From Tanytarsus gracilentus (Eukaryota; Arthropoda; Insecta; Diptera; Chironomidae): 64,000 nucleotides of DNA. The position numbers and the translations under genes were made by a program. Position 1 is the stretch's first letter, and every line of letters starts with the position of its first letter. The stretch lies in the NCBI GenBank assembly GCA_038502055.1, contig JAXRKN010000039.1:186001-250000 (forward strand), read 5' to 3'. Below, in pieces: positions 26,101-36,506 of this stretch. The notes under the pieces are model-generated. The model was not told the DNA's origin and searched no databases. It was given only the letters and a program-made list of their open reading frames with translations.

Positions 26101-29100
26101 AAAAGCACTGTTTAACTGCGTAGGATGGTAACAGAAAATCAATATAGAACTAAAAGCAATGGCTGAATATCTCCTTTAAGTTGTGACTACGAATTTAGTT
26201 TTCAAGATTATTTTTTCTTAAAATTTTCTAGTCAGCCTTTTAAATAAAAAATTTCTTGATTTTAAATTACCTTTTGCTCAAGACTTTGTGCGTAACCCGG
26301 AAAAAAATAAACCTTTCTACCGCTTGAATTTGAATTAACGTGACAATTTCTTATTGCCCATATTTCATATTTTTTCTTTCGTTTAAAATTATTTTACTAG
26401 CATCAAAAAAAGGTGTGTTGCCATTGAAGACAAAGATTTGTTTATTTATTGCCAAAATATCAATACAGTTAAATTTTAGATAATTTTTGTTGATTAACAC
26501 ATGACCCAGTTAATTCATCTCTATGCAATATACTTTATCGATTTGCTACGTAACTAACGAAGCAGATAATTATTAGACCTAATTAGAAGTGGAAAAAAAT
26601 CAGAGGAACGGAATCAATGCTTAACGAGTGGAAACTCATTAACGTATAATGAGCGTATTATGTGTGAAAAACAATGTGAAAAGGATGAGTAACTCGCTAA
26701 TGATTGATTTTCTTTGTAAGAGAAAAATCAATACGGGATTTGCTGAAATAGGCACATATTTAAAGGATCATATGGATCACCTTGTTTTCACTTTATTTTT
26801 TTCACGTCGTGTGTCTCATGAGAAGAATAGTCGCATTTCAACATTTGCCTAGCATTATAATTTACATAATTCCAGTTCTTTTAGATCTCTGTTTTTATCT
26901 CTTCTACATACACTCACTCAGTTTTGGTGCTCGTTTCGAGATGGTTATAAGCTTGTCCCGCTATATGACTAAAACATAAAATAAAGCCAAAGAGAATTCA
27001 AAATTTTCAGCAGAGTCTCTTTATCTCGCTTGATTTTTTATGTCATCATTATTCGTTTTATTATTTAATTACGTTATCAATGAATATGTTAATATAGCAG
27101 CTCTTTTTCTTTCACTCTTTCTCCTTTGTTTCTTGATCAACTGAATGTATTCGATACAGATTTCAGTTTCAACTTTAAGAAAATGAGAACGAAAGAAGAT
27201 GTGAAAAATTTAGCTTCGAAAGAGATGTAATTTCATTTTATATACCAAGCAGTTTCTTGCATTAAAATACCTCGCGGAATTGTAATCGACCAAGTGCATT
27301 CCACTCGCACAATTCTCTTTACTAATGTGCTGCAGCAACAGCCATACATTTTTTAATCTTGCGGTGCATTTAAAAATGGTAAACAAAAGACATGATATCT
27401 CGTTAAGAATAAACATACGATTGTTTTCACATATGTATCCTTTTAAATCCAGCTACGTCGCTAAAAATCTATTCGTTAGTCACTCCAAACTCTACATAGA
27501 TGCTGCTGTAATAAAATGAAAATCACGAAAACCATTAAGGAAAGGCACTAGCAACATATAAATGTGTGTATTGAAAAGAACATTTGTCAAAAGAGTGGTG
27601 ATACTAGAACGAGGGAAAATATTTTATTATGAAATGCACATCATGCCGAATAGTCGTGAAAAATAGCTTGCGTCATCCCTTTCTCTTAGAGTAGTCATTT
27701 TTGTATATATTGTTTTTATTATTTTTTTCATACTCGACGTCTTGGTACATTACCAAGAAAGCAAGCACTGCGGAGATTATGACGATGATCATAATATGCC
27801 TTCCCTCCCACCCACTCTATCTCACTTACTAACTCATTCTTTCAATATGCGACAAGAATGTTTATGCTTTATGCTGTGTGTGCATCATATGCCACCCTCA
27901 TACATTTTTCTTCTTCGTCTTCTCACATCAACAGCAATATACTTGCTGCTGCTATTCGACACTATCCTTTTTACTATCATCGGCATCGCAAGAAATGTTC
28001 GAGTGATAATCATAAAAATATTTTGGCATACACATACGATTCCGTTACAGCTGACAGTCTGACATATTGTCTCTTGCAAACTTGCTGCTTTTATATTCAT
28101 TCAAAATATTTTGCTACGAATTACCGACAAAAATAGTTCAATTAAATACTACTATAGGCTTGAAAATGTCCCTTTTGTATTCAAATTAAGCAGACAACTC
28201 GTACTCGAAGGGTTCCAAAACACATGTGAGTGAGCTGAAGAGAGTGTAAAAAAGGGGTGGAATACATCTCTCATGAATATGATTTCCCGTATAGATTTTC
28301 GAGAAAAAAGCGGTAATGGTAATGTAAAAGGCGTACAAGTGCATAAGAGAGACAGTTCAGTGAAAGTGGGATGGTGGAGGAAATAATATATGATCTGAGA
28401 ACACATTATAGTATAAACAGCATTATTGGTTACGCGCGCGAGAACAAAGCCGGGAGATTTTCTGTCAAAACAAACCCGCCTAACTGGTTGTGCTCTAAAT
28501 AGAACAGGGGTGAATTTTTAATTAAAAATCCTTGTTATAATCCAAACGCTCACGACCCTCTTAACTTTTAAAAAATCGTTTTTCTCAATTCTTTTTCAAT
28601 GAAGGATGGATTATAAAGATAAGCTTCACCGTATCAAAAATCATCATATATGTGAGGGATGGAGAAGATTCGATTCGATTCTTTTCTCAAAATTATATTT
28701 CTCTGCTGATGATGACAGAAAGGTAAATTAAGGAAAATTGTGTGTGGAGACTTTTGTCATCAAAATCCTCTATTGGGGGGAAAAAAGTTAAATAGAATAT
28801 TTCTTCTAAAGAAGAAGAAAGAAGAAAAAAGTGGATTTTGTGACCTTTCATTATACTTCTTTTTACATCTTCTGGCCTTTTTTTCGAGATGCTATATATA
28901 TAAGACGGTGTTCTTTGGATAAAGTATAGAGAGCGGAAAAGAACACCTTTCAAGTATAGGGCATTTTAAGAGTGGGAGAGAAAACTCATCGATGATAGCA
29001 AAAGTTTTTCTTTTCCATTTCTTTCGAAGTGCTACACGAAAGGTAATTGTAAAAGCGCACAGAAGGAGAAAAAACTTGTTGGTGAAGTCATAAAGTTTTC

Positions 29101-32100
29101 TGTATGAGAAACTGGGGAATTGATCAAAGGTGGCAGTTTAAATGGGAAATCCAAATTAAAAATTTAAAGATTTCCTCATGTAGTGGTCATTCTAAAATAT
29201 ATCGTTATTTTTGTTTCAGACACAAGAGAAAAGTTCAAAACTTTTTGCCAGGAAAGAGCTCATCATCGAGAGGTGTACTTGACACTCATCACACATTAGC
29301 AAGAGGAGGACAACCGTTAACTTATGAAGATCCACGCGATACGCTAGCAATGAGACAAGCATATCCTTTAGATATGGAGGTAAATATATTGAGTACTTAC
29401 AAATTGTTGAGAGAGATTAAATTACCAAATGTCCTCATAAAAAGTATGTTTTGACTGACATCATGCATGAGATCATTTAAATTTAGGGTCCCTGTACATA
29501 ATTTCTTAGTAAACCGTGAAAATTAAATTTAAAACTGCAAATTCCTACTGATGGCACTGATGAAATTCAACAAAAATATATTTTTCGTGTAGCTAATGTG
29601 TTTATCTTTAATTCAAGACCTTTATCAAAATTTTGCGTTGCCACGTTCATCCTTAAAAATGGTGTTTTTTCTTGCTCATAATTTCTTAGTTGATGTCCAT
29701 AATTTCTTAGTGAATTTGCTCATAATTTCTTAGTAGAAAGTTAAATCAATTTTAGACTTGGAAGCAATAACCAAAAAGGCATGTTATGCATATTTTAATT
29801 GTTGGAAAATATATCAAGATTTTAAGTAAAAATATTTCAGAGTTGTTGAATCAGCATGCAGCATGATATATGCTTAAACTTCATAAAATATCCCAGTTTT
29901 ATGTGTAAATTAAATCAAAAGTCTTAAAAAGACCACAAGATTAATCACAATTGATACATAATTTTAAAAGCCATTTGAAGCTTGTGATTCTTGTCATAAA
30001 TTAACACTTGCAGAAATAATTTTATGTCCAACACGCTGAAAAAAGGTCGAGCAAGATGATAGAAATTTCCTTTAAAAATAACATCTCATTTTTAAGCATC
30101 AATGCATTAAAAGGTGAAATAAAATGAAAGTTTAAGTTAGGCAAAAAGCCTTTCCAGTTAAGCAATCAATTTTTACCATCAGGAATGACTCATTCAGTCG
30201 TGATTAAAGTTAGTAATAATTAATTTGGATCATGTTCCTGCCTAGTTATTGCATTTCATAATTGCAAATATTTAATCTTATAGTTCCGTTGATATCCATT
30301 TCCGGTGAACTGGATCTTAGTTCCGCTGGCATCGCCTTTAGCACTTCCACTTCCCAAAATTTTAATTTTATTAGATTTTTTTGTATTACTGAATTTATGT
30401 TAAACTGGTTCTCATGTCCATGCCCAGCGCTGGATCTTAGTTCCGCTGGATCTTACTTCCAGCACTATTTTTTTTTATTTTCATTGAACCTTGCACAACC
30501 TTTTTTTATAAGCACTTACTGCACGTTCCTGTATCAAAAATGACAGTTCCACTTCCAAGACAGTGCTTGTTGCCTATGACACCCAATTTCCTTCATATTT
30601 GTCAGCAATACCTTAAAATACTTGTTTTCAAATTATTTTCAGCATGTTCACACCCCAAAAATAATTTTTATAGACAATTCAAGTAATTTTTTTCATCAAA
30701 TTCCAAAGAATGCTTCACCAAAATTTACTAAGAAATTATGAGCAAATCAACTAAGAAATTATGAGCACCTTTACAAGATCATTTTTAAGGATACGGCACC
30801 ATTTTGGATGAACATCAAAGTAATAATTTAAATCTTTGATATTTAATTGACACAAAAAAAATTTTATTCATAAATAATTCAGTGATTTTCTTAAAGAAAA
30901 TCAATGAAATATGGGAAGGCTATCGATGTATGGAAAATCTTATTTAAAGCTTTTATGGCATTTAACGTCCTTAAAATTCTGTCGAACCTTTATGACAATG
31001 GTGTAGAATGATAAAACACGCAGATTAAACCCTTGAAGTTAGGCATTTGGATTTGAAGACAAAAAGTTAACGCAATATGAAATTTTACTAAGAAATTATG
31101 ATCACTAAGAAATTATGTACAGGGACCCTATATTTAAAGCTAAAAGGGATCAAATATTTTTATATAAAAGCATTTAAAATAATACCACTCTGTGCTAAGT
31201 GTCTTTTCACAGTAATAAATGAGAAGCTGGAGTAATAATAGAATAATGAAATGAGATATGTGAGTTATGAGAGTTTAAAAAAATGATATTTGATATGTTG
31301 TGACACATTTTGTCTAAATATTATGTCAGGTTTTCCTGTCTTTTGCTCTTCAAAATTCCATTGTGAATTGTCACCCGCAACATACATTCACACATACTCA
31401 TTCAAACTTCTTGATATGTCGAGTCTTTCTATTGTCAATTTCCGAAAGGTACTGCTGTCATCCCATTTAATTTAATTTCCTTACATGGAAAATGTTCTCT
31501 TTCTTTCTCTCTCGAGTCTTGATAGTGCCGGAAATTAAAATTGAAGGGATCCATTGAAATAGAATATAATTGTGAGCGCCAAATTTCAACTTGTGTCTTA
31601 ACCTTTGGATTTAATTTAATTTATTATAAATCAAATGAGAGAAATTTTTCTCTTCTTTTTTATAACCATAGGGCACAACGCACAAGCTGAGAAAGTTCAC
31701 TCATTCTTCTTCTATTGTTCCATTTTTAACTCCCTCGCTAGCTTGCTCCCTATCTTAGGGAAATAAACATTTTCGGAAAATGTTCATTGTGCGACGTTTT
31801 GAAACAAAGTTTTCGCATCCTTTCCTGCTTATCTGCTCTTCCACTCCCATCTGTTAACTCTCATAATGTAATGTTAACTCGCAGTTACACTTTTTGAGTG
31901 AATGTTTGAGAATTATAAAGTGTGCTTTAAATTTCAGATGCTCTCGACAAAGACGTTCCATTATGCAAGTGGCATTCCCATGCAATGTTCACCACCCCTT
32001 TTTTCATCGCCCGGACCAGATCCTTATCGATCGAATGACAATGTCTATGAAGAGTTGGAACATAGGAATAGTGAAGTGGTTAGTAGGCGCTCTTTACACA

Positions 32101-33020
32101 AATTCTCGTCAGAAAATACGACAGTGGCGACCATTTATCAAGAGAATAGCGGTGAGGGAGCTAGTGGCACATACATTGAACGAAATCGAGTCGAAAGAAA
32201 TTCTCTCATTTCATCAGCATCCTCTTCAATTCATGGCGGATCAGGCAACGAGTCAAATATTCTTCATCATACGCTTGGAAATAATCATCATTGTGATGCT
32301 CCGAATCTATTTCGTTTTCAAACTGCTTCAACGAGGAGAGGTAATTTGTTCAAAATAATTAATAAAAGTATTATAAAATATATATTTTAAAAAAAAGCCA
32401 TCACGCCGGGAAGTAATCGAATGAGACGTAGCGGCTTTAAAAGTTCAAATACAAATCATATCGATATTGATGGCGATACCAATAACAATACGAATGAAGG
32501 AGAAGAGGAGAACGAAGTGGAACGATTAAATCGGCGCAATGCTCAACTCTCCCACAGCTCAACAAGAGAGCATTATCGACCGACGAGGGCCAATTATTAT
32601 GTACCACCACAGCATATCATAGCGATAAATAATCAAATTAGTGCGAGAATAAATCCTGAGACTGAAGCGAGAGAGAATGTCATCAACAATAACGGCAGCG
32701 ATGATCCGTATATGACTTCAATCTCTTCAGCTTATGATGAGAGCGGAAACCAGATTTATCACAATCCGTACATGACCACATTTCGAAGCTTCAACAACCT
32801 GAATAATCCACATCAACCGCTCTACAACTGCAATGCAATGGGCTCTGACTCGGGCTATTCACAAAATACCCAAGCATCGGATGGACGAAGTATGAGAGGG
32901 CGAGCCAGGAAATCGAGTAGAAATAATAACATAAGTAGTAGCAGTGGAAGTAAGAGTATTAGGGGCATAAGGCTACAACATCAACAAAACGATGCAGGCA
33001 ATTATGATGAAGATTCTTGA
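20165..33020 (+). CDS. Uncharacterised single-pass membrane protein with long disordered cytoplasmic tail
   Basis: Five coding exons, 20165-20335, 24038-24147, 29220-29379, 31938-32340 and 32398-33020, join in frame to give 488 aa. The start is fixed by the in-frame TAG at 20156-20158. Residues 1-70 are acidic and proline-rich (FNLPPPPRPDF, then a Ser/Glu run with DYEEMCE) and carry no signal peptide. Residues 72-92 form one strongly hydrophobic helix, followed by basic HKRK, so the N terminus is probably outside and the tail inside. The tail has YEDP, VYEEL, two PYMT repeats and an RSFNNLNNPHQ segment, is rich in Asn, Ser and Arg, and looks disordered, with possible tyrosine-phosphorylation or adaptor sites. 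Introns are 3.7, 5.1 and 2.6 kb and then only 57 bp. I do not recognise the family. A single-pass receptor or adaptor is plausible, but no function is claimed. Confidence 0.8.
20336..24037 (+). other. Intron 1 of the membrane-protein coding region
   Basis: It starts GTAAGT at 20336 and ends in a pyrimidine tract with TTTTTGCAG at 24037. Apart from short AT-rich open frames and a GT run near 21958 I see nothing in it. Confidence 0.75.
24148..29219 (+). other. Intron 2 of the membrane-protein coding region
   Basis: It starts GTGAGT at 24148, directly after the membrane helix, and ends TTTGTTTCAG at 29219. It interrupts a Lys codon in phase 2 and separates the membrane helix from the tail. Nothing else is recognised inside. 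Confidence 0.75.
29486..31129. mobile_element. Non-autonomous TA-flanked inverted-repeat DNA transposon
   Basis: The 1644-bp element starts GGGTCCCTGTACATAATTTC and ends with the inverse of the same sequence. The terminal inverted repeat is about 25 bp, and TA lies immediately outside each end (29484-29485 and 31130-31131). The left third carries four copies of CATAATTTCTTAGT (29497, 29677, 29698, 29721). The right end carries four inverted copies (30727, 30750, 31088, 31105). Symmetrical internal copies of a terminal motif usually mark transposase-binding sites. There is no transposase frame, so it is a non-autonomous element lying in an intron. The TA duplication favours the Tc1/mariner (IS630) group, but the family is not established. 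Confidence 0.85.
30311..30449. repeat. 19-bp direct repeat inside the TA-flanked element
   Basis: TGGATCTTAGTTCCGCTGG occurs at 30311-30329 and again at 30431-30449. A diverged part copy (GGATCTTACTTCC) follows directly. The repeats are GC-richer than the element around them. Confidence 0.75.
32341..32397 (+). other. 57-bp intron 4 of the membrane-protein gene
   Basis: GTAATT at 32341 and AAAAAAAG at 32397 flank a stop-containing AT-rich segment. Joining 32340 to 32398 completes a GCC codon and keeps one frame through both long open segments. The acceptor lacks a normal pyrimidine tract, so the exact site is slightly uncertain. Confidence 0.65.
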
Positions 33021-34969
33021 GAGAGAATTCATCCAAAATTTTTATTAAATAATTATACCAAAAACACATTGATAGTAGCTTGTATAAAGGCTTAAAAAAT
33101 TAGGATGGCCGCTCCCCTTCTTCCAATTCTAGAAAGTTATTTTAGAGTGAAAAAAGACTGTTAAATCTCTTTTAACAATAAACAACAATGATAATCATAT
33201 CATTTATCATTAATTTTAAGGCAAAAATGTTGCGAAAAAAATTCCGATTAAAAAATGTTCTAGTCGAGAGTAAAAAAGGTTAAAAAGATAAAGTCTCGAG
33301 TGAAATAAAATTAATTAAAATAAATTACTGAGCAATGCAGCATTACTTCAGCTGATTTTATTTTAAAAAAGTAAAAAATTAAATTATAATATAATTTATT
33401 TCGCTTTTATGGAAATTGTATGCGCAAAAAAGTGCATAGTTTCATGCGTTTTAATCATAATTTTTCATACATACACTCTCAGTCAAACATCCATACAAAA
33501 TACGAGATAATTTAATAAAAATTATGAAAACAAAATAATTAATAAATTTATTTTAATGGCCATTCATATGCATATAACATAAATTTTCATTTTTCAGTTA
33601 TATATAACGATAATTTATTCTAAAGACTACAAATTGCAGAACTTTCAGGGGTTAAATTATGAGCTTGAAGGTACATACCGAGATTTCAGATTTCAGGACA
33701 CCCATTATTTAAGCAATTATCATCAATGTCGTCGTTGTTGTCACTGTCAACAGTCTCGAGATGGAAGCACAAAACTTTTCATTTACAGTCTATTATGCTT
33801 CAAGTTTGTAATTAGCGTCGAAACTTTTCAACCCATCACTTTCACTTCTTAATATAAATAACTCTATGATTACTATAATTATGATGTTTAAAGGTAAGTA
33901 CAGATTTGTGTTTAAATATATGAAACACAATATATTTAGGTGATTTTGGAAGTAACAAAATAATTTTCAATGGTTTCGAAATACATATTTTTTCGCTTCA
34001 GTATGAGGAAGAGTGAATTTGTGAGAAAAATCAATCAGAGATCTACGTCAACACTTAATTTCAAGTAATAAATTACAATCAAGTAAAGAAGATACCTTCG
34101 GAAAGAATTTTGTGCCATCTTCTAACCTTGGCCACCCCTTTTTCATTCCACGCCCCACACCCAACTGATATACTCTCAACTTGCCAAATGTTTATCGATA
34201 AATTACCGTTATTGCTATTTCTGCTGCCATTCATTCATCCCCCCTCATGCACACACGTTTCTCTCAGTTAGCTTTTGATAATATCTGTACACTTTTTATA
34301 CAGAATCTTTAGAACACACACAAAAAACTATACTAGCAGTACTTATCTTGAATGACTGGTGTGGTGTTTCAATAAAACGTGGTGTATGAAGAGAGAAATG
34401 AAAAAAAAGGAATTCGATTGAATTGGGGAGTGTGTTGTTGATGATGCTGAGTAGGGAAAGATACTCACTCAGGAAGGTTAATTTAATGGTATTTGAACTT
34501 TCCTTCTCGATTTGTCTATTCAATCAACCTCTCATACTGAAAATGAGAAAATAAGAAAAAAGAGAAAAAGTTCAAAAGAGCACCTCGATCCTTGAAATGT
34601 TGTGATAATTTGATACATGCAACTTTAGGGTGGAGGAGATAATGATGATGATTGCTAAAACAAATTTAGAGAACAAGGGATATAATGAATTGCCACTACA
34701 CGTTTGAGAAATCTTTCTCTTCCTCTCACCTACACGCAAAACAATCTCGTATAGTATGCAAGGATATCAAAAATTTCCCTCACGTTTTTCATTTTCATTT
34801 GCGGAATTTTTCGGATTTGAATAACATTTATAAAATTCCCATCATCGCACATTTCTCCTGCAACATGTCACCACACACGATTTTGAGCAATTTTTCAAAC
34901 AAATTACCTCGCAGTACGTTGCGTAGGGAGAAATAAAAAAAACATTTTTAAATATATATTTTCAACGAT
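33021..34969. other. Intergenic region between convergent genes
   Basis: It holds the 3' ends of the + strand membrane-protein gene and the - strand Tom40-like gene. A 72-codon open frame at 33634-33852 has no start context, splice partner or family resemblance and is not called. Confidence 0.5.
33177..33182 (+). terminator. Candidate polyadenylation signal of the membrane-protein gene
   Basis: AATAAA lies 157 nt downstream of the stop codon at 33018-33020. In DNA this AT-rich the hexamer also occurs by chance. Confidence 0.35.
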
Positions 34970-36506
34970 TTATTTAAGATTTGAATTAACCTCGAATTTA
35001 AGGCCACAGTAGAATTTGTTAGTGGGTATGCAGAAGAGCACACTGAAGCCAATTGCTGATGGAAAATTTTTCAATTGTCTGAAAATATATAAAAAAGAGA
35101 GAAGGAGAGTATAGAGATAAGGGTGGTCAACGAGCGACGTGCTTGGGATGTGAGAGCGAAAAATAAAATTGTGAATTCAATTGGAAAAAATGTATAAAGT
35201 CTGGGGGTAATTTTCAATTAAAAACCACTGATTTGACTAAAATTCACATTATAAAATGGTTCCGATTTTATCACAATCGGGTGAATTTTAAAAATAAAAT
35301 CCAAAGCAAATGTCAGAAATTAAATGTTAAGAAATTTGAAAATAAATTTTTACCTGTTATATGTGCAACCGACCGCACAATCAGAATCGATCATCGCTTT
35401 AATGATTGAATCTTTCATCTCCAGTTGATAGCAAAATGAAATGAGAGGACGAGGTGTGTTTAAAATCCAAATAAATGAGCCACCGAGCTGCATCAAATTG
35501 CTTGGCTGATGCCAAAAACTGATATCTAACGCGTCCTTTGAAATCGTGGCCGCAACGCAACTCTTTTTCAACGAATATCTGCAATAGATTTTTTTTTCAT
35601 GCCATATATGAACGCATTTGTGTTTGTTTATATGTGCTTTTGACATAAAATTGAGATTTTAGCGAAAAGCGGGAGCAATTTGAGTTCAATTGCAAATGAA
35701 AATGCTATACACGAAAGCTACGAAATATTTTTTTTTGAGTACATTCACATACCTTGCCGCTATAGCCAAACGATATTTCAACGCGGAACGTTGCCATTCT
35801 GTCAGTAATTCAGCACCAGCACAAAAAGCACTATCGAAACTATGCAGGAATCCAATTGTCATGCGACCCGATGTCCGACTCGGACTGTAAAGCGCCAATG
35901 AAACCGTTGAATTCTTTCCCAAGTATTCAGCGATGCCAATTGAATCGCCAGATCCCGCGGCAGTCGTAAAGGGATATGCACCCGTTTGTATTCTTGACTC
36001 TAATTTAATTTGAGGCACGGGATGATACAGAAAATGAAAATTTGTTGCCAAAGTCGAGGGATTTGTGTCACCGGCAATTGCAGGAGTGCTCTTGTGGAAA
36101 TTGTGTGTTAGTAACTAGCAAATAAAATTTGCACAAAAATAATTAAATTTCTCACTGTAACATTATCGTTGTCTTTATGACAAATCATTCCTCCAAAACG
36201 AAAACCCGCCGGAACACTGTTGCCCATTAGCCACTCCATGCACAAAGTCTTGTGGACATCTAAATTCGTGGCGCATCGCAAATTCAATCCCTCGATCCAT
36301 TCAGGCATCATGTCTCGCGTCTTTTTATGCAAATTGGCGATATTACCCGGATTTAAACTCGTTGACGACGGGAGGCCAACAAGACCGGCATCGTTATGGA
36401 AGAGACAAAGGTTGGGTGGAAAAAGAATGGTTGATGAGACTGTGTCGGCTTGCAGCCATCGTCGCCAATAAAGCTTCGAGAAAGGGTTGTTTTTTTCATC
36501 TCTCAT
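34970..36506 (-). CDS. Tom40-like mitochondrial outer-membrane import pore (divergent paralogue)
   Basis: Exons in coding order are 36156-36506, 35753-36114, 35354-35578 and 34970-35078. Phases agree at all three junctions and give 348 aa, close to the usual length of animal Tom40 (about 340-360). Tom40 is the beta-barrel channel of the TOM complex that carries preproteins across the mitochondrial outer membrane. Family features include NPGNIANLHKKTRDMMPEWI early (Tom40 has NPGTFEECHRKCKDLFP), the central NPSTLATNFHFLYHPVPQIK strands, alternating hairpins to SDCAVGCTYN, and a final strand PTNKFYCGLKFEV (Tom40: KNKFQCGFGLTIG). The start at MRDEKNN follows an A-rich context. It lacks the Pro-rich N terminus of the main insect Tom40 and is weakly conserved elsewhere, which suggests a fast-evolving second copy like the testis-expressed tomboy40 of Drosophila. 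The orthology is not proven. Confidence 0.82.

Larger units (their letters stand above)
29380..31937 (+). other. Intron 3 of the membrane-protein coding region
   Basis: It starts GTAAAT and ends AAATTTCAG at 31937 in phase 0. Most of its length is the TA-flanked inverted-repeat element at 29486-31129. Confidence 0.7.

Noticed and set aside
29104..29454. 116-codon frame around exon 3 of the membrane-protein gene as a stand-alone gene
   Set aside because: Only 29220-29379 is exon. The frame upstream and downstream is intron with clear splice sites at both edges.
30262..30543. 93-codon frame inside the TA-flanked element as a transposase remnant
   Set aside because: No DDE motif or transposase-like segment, and it covers the direct repeats; more likely chance.
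31894..32358. 154-codon frame overlapping exon 4 of the membrane-protein gene
   Set aside because: Out-of-frame shadow of the real exon, which joins its neighbours in a different frame with correct phases.
33634..33852. 72-codon frame containing CRRCCHCQQ
   Set aside because: Cys-rich look only; no start context, no splice sites, no partner exons, and low-complexity ends.
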